Shown here in pieces: positions 1 to 11,600 of a stretch of 64,000 nucleotides of DNA. Position numbers and translations under genes: made by a program. Below the pieces are notes generated by a model that saw only the letters and a list, made by a program, of their open reading frames with translations, was not told the origin of the DNA and made no database searches. Within the stretch, counting starts at the first letter, position 1. Every line of letters starts with the position of its first letter. The DNA comes from Hirsutella rhossiliensis (Eukaryota > Ascomycota > Sordariomycetes > Hypocreales > Ophiocordycipitaceae). The stretch is taken from contig NW_025408670.1 of assembly GCF_020360975.1 (NCBI RefSeq), positions 6,572,001 to 6,636,000 on the forward strand, given 5' to 3'.

Positions 1-233
1 AGTGGAAGACGATGAAGTAGCTGAGGGCGTAGGTGAGGAAGAGCGGGAGGCGGAAGAAGAAGAGCAGGCTGTGCGTCAGCGTCGAGATGGCGGAGAGGGG
101 CGTCACGACGGGTAAGAACGGCGCGATGCCGGTAGCTAGCGGAAAAGCATGAGCATGTCAGCGACGACGATGCACTCGAGCCCGCGCGTGGGACGGCCTT
201 ACACCTGTCGCGAAACTGGCTATACTTTTCCAT
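1..233 (-). CDS. LOA1: LOA1/VPS66-type lysophosphatidic acid acyltransferase, N-terminal part
   Basis: Only the 5' end is in the window; the gene runs off the left edge. The start codon is at 233-231 and exon 1 (233-203) encodes MEKYSQFRDRS. A 67-nt intron (202-136) has a GTAAGG donor and a TAG acceptor. Exon 2 (135-1) continues with TGIAPFLPV and then a hydrophobic stretch rich in Leu, Phe and Tyr that looks like the first membrane anchor. The opening pattern MEKY...RD.(G/S)TGIAPFLP is what I know from the yeast lipid-droplet/ER acyltransferase Loa1/Vps66 (PlsC family), which acylates lysophosphatidic acid and affects triacylglycerol storage. The catalytic HX4D block lies outside the window and cannot be checked. 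The identification rests on the N-terminal signature and the correct splice phase (phase 1). Confidence 0.75.
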   Translation of the reverse strand, partial: MEKYSQFRDRCKAVPRAGSSASSSLTCSCFSASYRHRAVLTRRDAPLRHLDADAQPALLLPPPALPHLRPQLLHRLP

Positions 234-1076
234 CGTCGACGGCAGAGGGCGGACGGATGGCTCGAGAAGCCGTGGCGGGAGGGTGGCAATGTTGATGGAG
301 CGGCTCGAGACAAGAGTCAGAGTGTCGCAAGAGCTTTTGGAGGCATCGAAGGCGTCGCGAAAGCAGGGGACTGGGCCCTCAGCGAGCGGCGGGAAGCTCT
401 GGCTGGAACTTGGCAGAGGAGTCAAGCTCGAACGGCGTGCTTGGAGAGACGGAAGAGGTCTTGGTCGCGCGAAGTCGAAACTCGAGCCGGTCGACTGTCG
501 TTGAGGGCAAGTGTGGAGAGACGAGGGCGCAAGAGGTGCTGTGCTGTCAATCTGCTGACGAGAGCGTCATGCCTTCCTGGGCCCTGACATGTGAATTTCC
601 CAATCCTTGCTTATTCCATGCCAGAGTTTCCTTCGAACTTAGACGGCGGTTGGGGCCACCGTTGTGGCTGCACGTGTGGCTGGTGACTGAGGGTGGGGGC
701 GCTTTTCGCGATGTGGCGCAGCGGTTGCCCCCCGCAACCAGGGAGAAACAACGGCTCATGTCCCAGCATCCCTCGTAGGAACTTGGAGAGACGCGAGAGT
801 TGTCACCCGATATTCTACCCACCAGCTGTAGCTGTCAGCGTCAAGGACAGAAAAACCGCGGCGCAGCGCGTGCCGCTCTTTCAAGCTTGCGGCTGCTCTT
901 CTTTTCTCATCCATCCACCCGTTGCCCCTTTCCAGCTCTCGGCGACGCAGGCTGCACCATCGCGTGCTCTCGACGCCACGCCTCGCGCGTTCGCGTTTCC
1001 ATCCGGAGCTCTGCTGCTCCCCGCCTTGCCCATCCTCGTGCCTGTTTTCCTGCGGCGCGCACGGGACCTCGTCGCA
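234..1076. promoter_or_regulatory. Divergent intergenic region, LOA1-type gene / kinesin-14
   Basis: 843 bp separate two start codons pointing away from each other, so both promoters must lie here. A pyrimidine-rich stretch around 896-945 would suit the kinesin leader. Short ORFs here overlap on both strands, have GC-driven composition and no recognisable motif. I see no RNA gene or repeat. Confidence 0.45.
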
Positions 1077-4000
1077 ATGGACGGTTCTGAGAACCAGGTA
1101 CGCCTTGCCCGGAGCCGCGTCGGACTGTTGCTTCGTTGCTAACTTGGATGCAGCCAGCGCGGAGCTGTCGACTGCCCGGACCGACTGCACCCTCGAGAGG
1201 CCTCGCAGAAATGAGCGATTCGCAGCACAACACGCGCATCCCGCTGCCCCCGCTGCCCACCTTCAAGGGCATCAAGCGGGAGATATCGCAAGCAGGTTCG
1301 AGTCAACCCCCAGTTGCCCTTGGCCGTGAAGATATGCTAATACGATGCTTCAGCTCCCCAACCCGACGCGAAGCGCAAACCTCTCTCCGAAAAAGCCACC
1401 GAGTACCCTTCCAAGCCATCCCTGGCAACGGCCAATCCTCACCGAAGCACCAAAGGCCAATCGTTGTGTTCAATGTCTCAGGTACTGCCACTGGCCCGCG
1501 CGACTTTGGCGCTTCCTATGTTGTCTATTACGCCCGCTGCCGTAAGATTTCGCGCCCAAGCATCCCACTGACTGACATCTTGACAGCCTAAACAGCCACA
1601 GCAACCCACCAGCGTCACGCGGCCCGGCCCGGCCTCGTCGAGTAGCGGCGGCTTCGCCAAGAGCTATGGGCCCGGCCGAAACGTCACCGCCGATCGACAC
1701 ACGGCCGCGAAGAACGGCAACCGCTTTGGCCATGCCCGATCGAAAAGCCAAGCCCCTCGTCCGCGAACCGCCCACGGCCACCGTGACGAGGTCCACCGCG
1801 ATGACGTATCCATAAACAGCGGTAGGCCTCACGCTCCCCCCACTTGGCTCCGAGGCATGTCAAGTCTGCCTGTTCTTCAGGTGTCCAAAGTGAGGGACAC
1901 GAGCGCCATTCAATCGCTGTCAGCCAGCAGAGAAAGCTCTCTCACGACCAAGTTCGAAAAGCTGAACCTCCGAGACCTCCCAACCCGGGATTCAAGTCAA
2001 GTGACATCCCAACGCATTGCACACGGCTTTGCAGCGCAGGTTGTGTCCGCGAACATCAGCGTGTCTCGACCGGGAAAGAGCAAGGACAGGGTGGTTGAGA
2101 CTCCGTTGCCGTCATGCCCGGCCATCTCGGGGGAAGCCTAGGAGGTTTCTTCCAGAAAGCCGACTGATGAGCAAGTGAGATCTCAGTTCAACAGAGTTCA
2201 GCGCAGCATCGCCGCGATCAAGTCCGCTGCAAGCCCTTCAAAAGCCCCGTTCCCACCAGTGTTTTTGACAAAGGATTCTAACTTGACTGCCTACACAGCC
2301 TGGGACGTCGACGGCCGAGTTGACAACATTGAGTTGGAATTCAAGGAGCTCAAGAACATGCTCAACGACACACTAACACAGAAGAAAGGTGACGAGGATG
2401 CGTTCGAGTTGGCTAAAGCGAGAGGTGAGTGTCGCCGCGCGATTGCACCTTGACGGCACGGACGAGGCTCATGGATACTCTTCTGCAGTTTCGGAACTCG
2501 AGGACTGTAGGCGGAAACTCGAAGAGCGCCATGAGAGGCTTAAGGAGGAGCTGGGCGTTGCCAAAGACGACGGGCGGCAGCTGCGACACGAACTCGAGAA
2601 GCAGCAATGGGACCACGGCCGAGCAGTCGACGACCTCGAGCGCCGACACCGAGAGGCCGTGGAAGACGTCGAACGACAACATCGAGAGACTGTAAACGAT
2701 CTCCAGCGACAACACCAAACGACGGCCGAGGATTTGCGAGTCGAGTTAAAACGGATCAAGGACCAAGAGATGAAGGCGCTCCAGGAGCGCATCGAAGCCT
2801 TGACGCGGCATCACCAGCAGGATCTGGAAGACGAACGTCAGCGGATGGACAGAGAGGTCCGCGAGGTCCGGACGCGGATGAGCAACGAGCATCAGGACAT
2901 GGACCTGGCCCTGCAGGGGAAAGATCGCGAGGTCCAGGAACACCGGTCCAGAGCCGAGAGCCTGCGCACAGAGCTCGAGCGCGAACGATTGCTCAAGGGC
3001 AGCTTGCAAACCAGCATCGCGGAGCTTTCGGCATCCAACACGACGCTTGAGGCCAAGATCAACTCGCTCAAGTCGCATGTTGAATTCCTCGAGTCCGACA
3101 ACAAGGCCCAATCGGACTCGTTTGCCAGCATGGAGGCTCGGCTGCAAGAGGCGCTTCGCATCGCCGACGAAGCGAGACAGAAGCTCATCAAGGAGGAGAC
3201 GGAGCGGCGCGTTCTATTCAACAAGTACCAGGAGCTCAAGGGCAACATTCGCGTCATGTGCAGGGTGCGGCCGGCCCTGGACGGAAGCGAGGGCGAAGAG
3301 GCCCGCATGTCTTTCCCCGACGACAAGACATCGGCCGAGATCCTGCTAGCCGGACCGGAGGAGAGGAGCAGCTTGGGGATGGTGACGCGGAAAAATTACC
3401 CCTTCGAGTTTGACCGCGTATTCGCCCCGGGCACGCAGAACGAAGAGATCTTCGGCGAGATCTCGCAGCTGATTCAGAGCGCCCTCGACGGATACAACGT
3501 ATGCATCTTTTGCTACGGCCAGACGGGGTCCGGCAAGACGTACACCATGTCGTCGGATGACGGCATGATCCCGCGGGCAACGCACATGATTTACGAGACG
3601 ATGACCAAGCTCAGGGAGAAGTCGTGGGAGTACACGATGGAGGGGTCCTTTGTCGAGGTGTACAATGAGGATCTCAACGATTTGCTCTCGCCCGCTCACG
3701 AGCGCGTCTCATCCGAAGGCAAGCCGCGGAAGCTCGAGATCCGTCACGACGAGGCGCGCAGGCAGACGGCCATTCTCAACTGCAAGTCGGTGCACCTCAA
3801 CTCTGCGTCGAGTGTAGAGCGAATTCTTCAGGAGGCGCAGCGGAACCGGTCGGTAGCGGCGACCAAGGCCAACGAGCGGTCGTCGCGCTCGCACAGCGTC
3901 TTCATCCTGAAGCTCGTGGGCGAGAACGCGGCGACGGGGGAGCGCTGCGAGGGGACCCTGAACCTGGTGGACCTGGCGGGCTCGGAGCGGCTGAAACAGT

Positions 4001-4364
4001 CGCAGGCCGAGGGCGAGCGCATGAAGGAGACGCAAAGCATCAACAAGAGCCTGAGCTGTCTGGGCGACGTGATAGAGGCACTCGGCCGGGGCTCGGGACA
4101 CGTGCCGTACCGCAACTCGAAGCTCACGCACCTGCTGCAGTATAGCCTGGGAGGCAACAGCAAGACGCTCATGTTTGTCATGGTGTCACCACTCGAGGTT
4201 CATCTCAAGGAGACGCTGATGAGCTTGAGATTTGCCACCAAGGTATGGATGCCCTCCACGATGAACGGGAAGGGGACGAACTCTGCTCACGCTTTTTTCA
4301 GGTACATAACACGCATATCGGCACCGCAAAGGCGACGAAAAAAATCAAGGGGGGAGAGTCGTAG
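1077..4364 (+). CDS. klpA: Kinesin-14 (KlpA/Kar3-type C-terminal motor)
   Basis: Minus-end-directed microtubule motor of the mitotic spindle. My model has eight exons: 1077-1097, 1154-1295, 1354-1481, 1587-1821, 1891-about 2104, 2156-2424, 2489-4242 and 4302-4364, giving about 941 aa. The first intron has a clear GCTAAC branch site. The N-terminal third is basic and Pro/Ser-rich. A long coiled coil follows (about 2490-3230), then the neck and motor start at ELKGNIRVMCRVRP. Motor motifs seen: P-loop GQTGSGKT (near 3520), switch I NERSSRSHS (near 3870), switch II LVDLAGSER (near 3965). A motor at the C-terminus after a coiled coil is diagnostic of kinesin-14. The last exon gives VHNTHIGTAKATKKI, the usual motor end. 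Two points are weak: the 1822-1890 intron needs an AAAG acceptor to keep frame, and the exon 5/6 donor is unclear because an in-frame TAG sits at 2139. Confidence 0.9.
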
Positions 4365-5013
4365 CGACGCTGGAGACGAGGGGAAGAGTTCGAGATGGTA
4401 TGGGAGACGCGACACTTTGCGCGAGCTGTGCTTGGGCTCTCGAGGGGCATGTTTCGGTATGTCAAGCTCAGTTGTTGAGGCGCTTCGAGGATAACAAGAG
4501 TATTTGAGAGAAAAAGTGGTGAGGAGAGAAGGGATGGTCTCGGAAGCGGAGGCTTCGCGGGGGATCTTGGGAATCTGTTTGGAGATTCAGGGGCTCGCGA
4601 GTCGAGAATGACTGTATGGCACTATGCCCGTGTTTGAATTTCTGTAGAATCAACAACGGAGCGACAAAGCTCTCAACTTGTTGAAGCGCTTGGTTCCTTT
4701 CGCCTGCAGTGGCAGTACGAGGCGGATGAGCATCGGAGACGGCTACCCTATACCAAGGCTCCTTTGGAAGATATTGACCACAACCAGTGCAATGCGCTCT
4801 CACTATATACTAACTTGTCCAATTGACGTCGGATTGGGTTTCCATCATCGGCGCTTGCAGTCGGTACGGTTTTGTTGCTCCTTTGGTGCGTTGTTTGTCA
4901 ACAGCTCCAAGCAAACGCGTAGCGTGGGGCCAACCAAGAGGGCATTTAGAGAGTGAGGCCTCGCCTTGGAAGTACGTACAAGAGTACAACTTTACCCCAA
5001 CACCCAACCTCGG
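4365..5013. other. Intergenic: kinesin 3' flank and promoter of the next gene
   Basis: 649 bp between two plus-strand genes. It should hold the kinesin 3' UTR and the promoter of the 275-aa protein. A TATA-like CTATATAC occurs near 4804. Open frames on both strands are short and unremarkable. Confidence 0.4.
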
Positions 5014-5841
5014 ATGTTGAAGCCTTGGCCTCCGTCACCCAAGCACGCACTCGACCGTCGACGTGCCATGGCCAAGACATCATCGCGCGGCCTCGAGTCG
5101 TCGGCATGGGCGTCGTCGGCGCACCGGACGCAATCGCTGCCGCCGCGGACCCCGTCGTCGGCGACGCCGCCATCGAGAGACGCAGCATCATTGGCATCGG
5201 CATCACCGCAGGCCCAGGCCCTGGCGCGCGCGCAGGCGCTCAAGCGGTTCGAGCAGACGTGCGGCCGGCTGCGGTGGAAGTCCATCGACCTCGAAAACGC
5301 CTACAACCGGGCCAACGCGCCCGAGGCCTGGGCGTTTGCGGCGGCCGACGCGGAGCGGAACTTCAAGGTCGACTTCCACGAGTTTTACGTCTGGATCGAA
5401 CAGGCCGTCGTGTTGCTGCTCAAGGTCTTTGGCACCTCGGTGGAGCGCGGAGTCGGCGCGGCGGGCAACGGGACGACGACGGCGGCCAGCCAGCACGCCT
5501 ACCACCACAACGTGCTGCGGGCGCTCGACGACGCGGCGCACCCGCTGCACGGCGCCTTGGGCCAGGGCGACGTCAACCACGCGCTGTGGAAGGCCAAGGA
5601 GCTGCGAAACCGGTGGAAGGACGCGGCCGAGGGGCGCGAGACGCCGCCGCTCAAAATGTACGACCTCAACTGGATCGTCACCGAGGCCATGCGTGGGCTC
5701 GAGGCTGCCTACGATGTTGCCTCGGCACGCGTCCGCGACGACCTGGCTGCTGCTCATGTCGAGGCCAGCGTTGTGCGGCAGCAGCAGGCCGCCCAGGACG
5801 AGTGGGAGTGGATGGTTGAGCCCATGGACTGGGAGGCCTGA
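5014..5841 (+). CDS. Hypothetical protein, 275 aa, helical
   Basis: I do not recognise this protein. A single uninterrupted frame runs from ATG 5014 to TGA 5839-5841. A second in-frame ATG at 5068 is an alternative start, and the frame is open a little upstream of 5014 without another ATG. Roughly residues 1-70 are Ser/Ala/Pro-rich and probably disordered. From about residue 80 the sequence becomes a helical domain: RFEQTCGRLRWKSIDLENAY, then VDFHEFYVWIEQAVVLLLKVFG, then a Gly/Thr-rich linker. The protein ends in a Trp-rich acidic tail, DEWEWMVEPMDWEA. There is no signal peptide, membrane segment or obvious catalytic motif. The high-GC third codon position and the sustained frame support a real gene. 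The tryptophan- and charge-patterned tail looks conserved, which I infer rather than know. Confidence 0.7.
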   Translation: MLKPWPPSPKHALDRRRAMAKTSSRGLESSAWASSAHRTQSLPPRTPSSATPPSRDAASLASASPQAQALARAQALKRFEQTCGRLRWKSIDLENAYNRANAPEAWAFAAADAERNFKVDFHEFYVWIEQAVVLLLKVFGTSVERGVGAAGNGTTTAASQHAYHHNVLRALDDAAHPLHGALGQGDVNHALWKAKELRNRWKDAAEGRETPPLKMYDLNWIVTEAMRGLEAAYDVASARVRDDLAAAHVEASVVRQQQAAQDEWEWMVEPMDWEA

Positions 5842-6123
5842 AAACACGTGTGTGCGACTTATGATACCCTCTGTGACTGGGACGAAGCCATTGTCTCTTT
5901 GGTATCCCTCTCTTTATTTTTCCCCCTTGGAAGTGTTTCGATTGGTTGGTGCCCTTGTTTTGGTTCACTACTACCACACATATTTACTGGAGTTTCTAGA
6001 TTCTCTTCGTCCTTCAGCCTTATTCTCCCGAGAGTATACAGAAATGAAGCCGTACGCCAGATGATGGCATGCCCAGTGGATGGGCATGACACAGCCGACA
6101 AAGAGAGAAGTGAATAACCAGCT

Positions 6124-7266
6124 TCACTCTCCCTGACCGTCCTCCTGCTTCACCGCTTTCATCTCCTCCTCCTTCATGTCTTCGCCGGCCTCGCCCTCGA
6201 GCTTTCCCCGTCGAAAGGCCTTTCTCAGCTCGCACTGGCCCAGGTTCTTGCCGCCGGCGCGGCACTCGGCGCACTTCTTGCCGTGGCTGATGAGGAGCAC
6301 ATGGAGCGGGTACTTTTCCTCGGGCGGGACCCTGGCATCGAGATGGGCCTGGGCCTCCTCGCGCGAGGCGGCGGGCGGGCGCCAGCCCAGCAGGCCGGTG
6401 ATGCGGTAGACGTGGGTGTCGACGGCGAAGCTCGCGCGGCGCAGACAAAAGAGCAGGACGCAGCTGGCCGTCTTGGGCCCGACGCCCTGGAAGGAGAGCA
6501 TCTCGCGCATGGCGTCGTCGTCGGAGGCGCCAAAGAGGTGGTCGAGCGAGTAGACGCCGTAGCGGGCCTTTGCCTGCTGCAGGATGCCCATGATGGCCTT
6601 TGACTTGACGACACTCAGGCCGCCCGACTGGATGGCCTTTTGCAGCCGCGGCTGGCCGCCGTCGACAATGGCGTCCCACCGGTCGCTGCCGCCGTAGACG
6701 TCGTCCATGCTGCGCTTTGCGCGCGAGCTGTTGCGGTCGCTCGTGTTTTGCGACAGGATGGTGCGCACCAGGGCGTCGAGCACGGACGGCGAGTTGCCGC
6801 ACCCGGCGGCCCCCGTCGGCGCAACCACCGTGTCGGGCCGGACGCGATCCCCATGCAGCCGGGCCAGGATGCCGTGGGCGAGCCGGCATTCTTGCGGCGT
6901 CGGGCGCGCCATGTGGCGGAAGGGGGATTGGCTCGCGTAGGCCGAGAAGGACTTAAGCTTGCGGGCCTGGAGATGGGCGGCACGGTCCTGGGCCGTCTTG
7001 GCGGGTGTTTTCTGGGGACCGCTGGTGTTGTCCCTCTTGTCGTCGCTGTCATCCGCAGTCAGAGGTGTGTCGACATCTTCGTCTTTGGGCGGTGGAAGGG
7101 ACGCCTCCGTCTTGACCCGCTTCCTGGCCCTTTTGGCCGGGGCCGTCGCCTTGAGCAGCTCGCCGGCCGACTCGTCGGGAGACTCTTCCTTCTTGATGTC
7201 GTTTCCGCGCTTCAAGTTGCGGGCGCTGCGCCTTGGACGAGGCTGGGCCGAGGACGCGGCGGCCAT
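6124..7266 (-). CDS. HhH-GPD superfamily DNA glycosylase/AP lyase (endonuclease III-like)
   Basis: Nuclear base-excision repair enzyme, 380 aa, one exon. Start ATG is 7266-7264 and stop TGA 6126-6124. Residues 1-115 are a basic, Lys/Arg/Ser-rich tail (PRRSARNLKRG, AKRARKRVK) that probably carries nuclear localisation signals. The catalytic core starts near residue 135: LDALVRTILSQNTSDRNS, then the helix-hairpin-helix LSFQGVGPKTASCVLLF, then AVDTHVYRI. In this superfamily the Lys after GxGP is the Schiff-base nucleophile and the Asp of VDTH is the general acid, so a bifunctional glycosylase/lyase is expected. The C-terminal HGKKCAECRAGG...GQCEL has only three cysteines (C-x2-C-x8-C) where classic endonuclease III has a four-Cys 4Fe-4S loop. 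It could be Nth1 itself or a related fungal paralogue. The composite transposon begins 320 bp upstream of the start codon. Confidence 0.88.
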   Translation of the reverse strand: MAAASSAQPRPRRSARNLKRGNDIKKEESPDESAGELLKATAPAKRARKRVKTEASLPPPKDEDVDTPLTADDSDDKRDNTSGPQKTPAKTAQDRAAHLQARKLKSFSAYASQSPFRHMARPTPQECRLAHGILARLHGDRVRPDTVVAPTGAAGCGNSPSVLDALVRTILSQNTSDRNSSRAKRSMDDVYGGSDRWDAIVDGGQPRLQKAIQSGGLSVVKSKAIMGILQQAKARYGVYSLDHLFGASDDDAMREMLSFQGVGPKTASCVLLFCLRRASFAVDTHVYRITGLLGWRPPAASREEAQAHLDARVPPEEKYPLHVLLISHGKKCAECRAGGKNLGQCELRKAFRRGKLEGEAGEDMKEEEMKAVKQEDGQGE

Positions 7267-7579
7267 TGTGGCCAGTGACTGGATCTGTCTGGCGCCGCCG
7301 AGTCAGGAGAGGAGGGCCAGAGGGATGTTGGTGAAGAATGATTGTCTTTGCGCAGCCATCCGCGTCTTTCCTTTCTCGACTCTTCTTTCTGGGTTGTTTT
7401 GTTTGGTTTTAGTGCCTCATGATGAAGTCGGTTTTTGGTGTGACTTGAGAGAATCGACGGGCAAAATGCTGATGTCATCACTCGGGACGTTGATCGTGTT
7501 CCGGGCCCGCTTTCCCCAGACGGGAGCTGCCGCCAACGCTTCTGCATGGCGTCACTCGCTTTAAATAGTGAGAATAAAT
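7267..7579. promoter_or_regulatory. Promoter remnant of the DNA glycosylase gene, ending at the transposon
   Basis: About 313 bp of normal-composition sequence, with TG and CA at ordinary frequency, lie between the glycosylase start and the transposon target duplication. It should hold the glycosylase promoter. The composition change at 7586 is abrupt, with no sign of RIP spreading into this flank. Confidence 0.5.
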
Positions 7580-7585
7580 GCCCTA
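7580..7585. repeat. Target site duplication, left copy (GCCCTA)
   Basis: GCCCTA directly precedes the left terminal inverted repeat and recurs directly after the right one at 41939-41944. This is the expected footprint of DNA-transposon insertion with 6-bp staggered cuts. Confidence 0.7.
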
Positions 7586-7663
7586 TACGGTGGCATATTA
7601 GCTAAGGTCCGTAAAGTGTGCTAAAACCTAATCCTACTAAATTACTATACTACTTTATTTATA
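7586..7663 (+). repeat. Left terminal inverted repeat (78 bp)
   Basis: Pairs with 41861-41938. Identity is about 74 of 78: one change at position 9 (C/T) and a three-base cluster in the GTGTGC/GTACAC segment. These differences are C-T or G-A transitions, consistent with RIP on one copy. Confidence 0.8.
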
Positions 7664-8035
7664 AAAATTTCTTTAATTTAGATTATATACTTAGTCTCTA
7701 CTCTTTATAATATAACTAATAAAAGACCTCGAGTATATATAAGACGTAATTCTTTCTTCTTTTTATTAAGGATATTTTAACTAGATTATTCTTTAGTATA
7801 TAAATAAGCGCCTTATAGCTTAAGGGTATTAATCTATTAGCCTATAGACTCTTTAGCACTAGCTTTCTACTTAGGAACTATTATAGTAGGTTAATCTTAA
7901 GTTATTATACGAGGATATTACTAAAATTTATATTACTAAGGTGCGAAACTAAGAGGTTCTTTATTAAGTAAATTAAATACTTTCTATATAAAAGAGTTAA
8001 AGTATTAGCTTATAAACCCTTAAGATATCTCTTAT
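7664..8035. other. AT-rich outer-element sequence, left part
   Basis: About 370 bp of heavily AT-rich sequence with almost no CA or TG, between the left TIR and the copia 5' LTR. No coding signal or repeat can be made out. Confidence 0.4.
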
Positions 8036-8517
8036 TATCGCGAAGCGTAGCCTAATTTCGTAGTTCTCGGATATATCCCTTAGTACGAGGGACCTAGGAA
8101 GCTAAAAAATAGGTTTTAAGGAAGGAGCTAAAAGAGGTATAGAAAGGAGGGTAGGGGTATAAGGGGAAGTAGAAGTAGCGATAGCTTCCTATAGAGGTAG
8201 TAAGAGATAAGACGGATATACTAGCAACGGCTAGAAAGGAGGGGAAAAACCGGTAAAAAGCTCGGTAGTTAAAAGGATATTAGTAGCTTCTTTAAGTAAG
8301 ATCTTCTTTATTAATTAAGATACTAGATAGGTATAAAGAGGGGCGTTATATAAAGGAAAGAAGGATAATTAAGAAAATATAATAATTACTCCCTTACCTT
8401 TATTGCTGCTCCTATAAGAATTAAATCTCTCTACCCTACCTATCTAACCCCTTACTTTTAATTTTACCTTTATATATTTTATATATACTTCTTATATCTC
8501 TTTTTACGAGAGTTATA
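8036..8517 (+). repeat. Copia 5' LTR (482 bp)
   Basis: Direct repeat of 14263-14744, equal in length, differing mostly by C-T and G-A changes. Confidence 0.88.
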
Positions 8518-8639
8518 AGCCTAGGAGGAATAGAATTCCTATACCTTCTAGCTGCTATAAAAGGCACCTTTCTTATATCCTTTTACCCCTCTTACTAGAA
8601 AAGCCGATTTTTAACTAACTTTTCTACCCCCTCTCCTAT

Positions 8640-11600
8640 AACGATATCGAAATCTAACTCTACCGCCCCTACGGTCTATAGGACGATTCTTATAAAGCCC
8701 TAAGATTAGGATAAGTAGGTAAAGGAGCTACGGGCTCGTATAGATAGAACTATCTATAATTTAGTCTTCTCTAATAAGTAGGACCCTCTTAAGCCCCCTC
8801 TTTATTATAGAGCAACGGAATTTATAGAGGGAGCTTCCCTCTTCTCTAAGCTAACCTCCGTATAATAGAGAGCTTTTTCTACTGCCTTAGGTAACTACGA
8901 GAGTTATTAAAAGGAATTCCTTTATAAAATAAAGCTATTAACTACTGCTCGTATAGTAATAATAGAATCCGTTAGTACTATAAAGCTAATCTCTCTTTAA
9001 GAGGAAGAGACTCTTAGGTAGTAGTTTTTAAAGCTCGAGACCTTAATAGCTCCCTCGAGGGGCTATATAACTAACTATATTAGGAAGACCTATACGGCCC
9101 ACCTAGGAGCCTTTTCTGCTAGGAATCTACTAGCCTCTTTGTAGCTAGCTAAGTAAGAAGAAATTCTTAAGGAAGCTAACTAATACTTCCTTATAGAAGC
9201 TCTATCTAGCTAGTAGCTATAGGATATATCTCTACTAATAAAGCCTATTAGTAATAGTTACTTAACTATCTTTTAAGAAGCTAGCTAGGAACTAGATAAA
9301 GAAGCTACTAGAGTATAGTAGTAAGTAGTCTTATTCCTTTATAGCTAGCACTCGACCTAGACGGTTCGACCTACTGCCCCTGCAGCTGCTATAGCCCCTA
9401 TTACTGCGGCCCCCGCTACTGCTGCTGCGGCTGCTGCCCCTCTAGCTCCTCCTCCCTCGAGAGCCTTAACCCTATCTTTAACGGCTGCCCTAGTCCCGGC
9501 CCCGGCTCCGCCTTTTGCTCCGGGCCCGGTCCCGTTAGTTAGACCGGCCCGACTAGTCCCTTAATAGACCTTTTAGTCTATTAGTCGAAAAATCAGGGAA
9601 CTAGTTAAAATTAAACCTCTTCGTTAAAATTAGTAATAAGGGGTTAAAAGGGGAGGTTTTTAAGTAAACCTTCTAAATTAAGACGAGGATTCCTCGAAGA
9701 AATAAAAGACTAAACGAAACGGCTGCCTAGCCTATAAATCCCTAGGTTATCGGTTATTATAGTGCTAGTAGGTCTTTAAGGAAAACCGACCTAAAAGATT
9801 TAACCCTTTAAAGAGGCTATAAGAAACGATATAATAGTCTCTTAAAGAGGACCCCTCGTTATAGAAGAAGATAGACGAGATTTAGGTTGCTAAGAAATAG
9901 TAACTAATAACGCCGCTGCTCTTATTCGAGCTATAAATTTAAGGAAAAATCGTTAGTATAGTAAATCTAGTATTCGTCTTCCCTACGGATTAGTAAGACT
10001 ACCCGTTAGGACCCTCTAATTATCCCCTACGAAAATTAGCTATCCTTAACTCTAGTACTTCCCTTAATATCTATAATATACTCTTACGATTCTAGTCCTT
10101 TAAGAAGGTATAGAGGGAATACCTTATTACTAGGGAATTAACTATATAGATAGAGAGATATAGAAGGGTGAATTTTATAATAAAATTACCTAATAGGTCT
10201 ATATAAATTCTTCGACGAAAAAGGGTAGCTTTTTGCCCTCGATTTTTAACGAGCTTAATTTCTTTCCGCTTTCTTCGAAAGGAAGGAATCTTCTAGGATA
10301 TAACGTCTAAGCCTATAAGGCTAGTCTAGAAGAATTAGACTATTAAGCTTATCGAGGAAAAATTCGGTTAATTTATTCTCGAATTCTAACCTATCCTTAG
10401 GAAGGAACTACTTAAGAAGTTAGCTTTCCCTACATAAAGGAGGGTAGGTTCTAAGGACCCTTTTCTAGTAGCTTAAGGAGACGGTCTTCTTTAGCACGTA
10501 TAACTTAGTTACTTAGGCCCCCTAGCTTTATATAAGCTAGGCTAATAATAAGGCATATAAATAAGGGGCTTAAAGACCGTTAAATATAAATACTACGGCT
10601 AAGGAAAGACTAAGAGACGAATTTCTAAACGAACCCCTTTATAGCCGGACTAGCTATATAAGGAAATTTAGGTTAACTAAACCGACGTCTCTAAGGATTA
10701 AGAAAGCTTTATTAAGGTAATGCTTTTTATAGACGCTTTTTTAAGGATAGTTTTCCTTTATTTCTTATAGACCTACCTAAGTAAGTATAACTAGTTAGCC
10801 CTCTAGGACTTCGTTAACTAGATAAAATCCTACTTTAGCTATAAAGTAAAGAAGATACGGTCTAATAAAGAGCTATTTATAAAGGATATCTTAAATTAGC
10901 TTTAAAAAAGGGGCATTTTACCCTTACTATTAGCACCGAATACCTAGGCCTAGAATAGAGGGGTAGAAAGATTAAGGGGTGCTATAATAGAAAGGGCCTA
11001 TACGATAAGACTAGCTATAAGGCTTTTATACGACCTTTAAAGGGAAGTCGTTAAGACCGCCTATTACCTTTAGAACCGGACCCCTTAGGACCCTAAGGAC
11101 CTTAAAGGGACTACCTAAGGAATTAACTAGAAACCCCCCCTTAAGCTCTTTACGAAGAAGAGGGCCTTGCTAGCCTACCTTTATACCTATAGCTATAAGG
11201 TATATATAATAACTACCGATATATAGTTAAAAAGAAAGAAGAAAAGAAAGCTTAATCCTAGAGCCTTTATTAGTTACCTCGTTAGTTATAATTCTATAAA
11301 TATCTTCCGGATCTAGATTCCTCTTTTATAAAAGGTTATTTCGACTAGGGATATAATTTTCAACGAATCTAGCTTCTTTAATAGAAAGAGGGATTAATAG
11401 CCCCTCTTACTTTTATAACGTTAGCTAATTTAGAAGATTTAAATCCCCCTTTCCTAATAGTTATAAGAAGAGGCATTAAAAGAGGAAATAAAAGAAGAAA
11501 CTAACGTCGAAGTAGTTAAGGATAACGCCGACTTTAAAGAAGAAGAAAAAGAGGAAGCTACTAGATTAAATAATCTAGATAAAGAAGGAGATTATAGGAA

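Noticed and set aside
5063..6064. Long Arg/Pro-rich ORF in a second frame over the 275-aa gene
   Set aside because: Highly biased composition from GC-rich codons read out of frame; the overlapping frame has balanced composition and a plausible fold.
7580..7590. Tc1/mariner-type TA duplication
   Set aside because: TA does flank the CGGTGG ends, but the longer GCCCTA match on both outer sides fits a 6-bp duplication better and would otherwise be coincidence.
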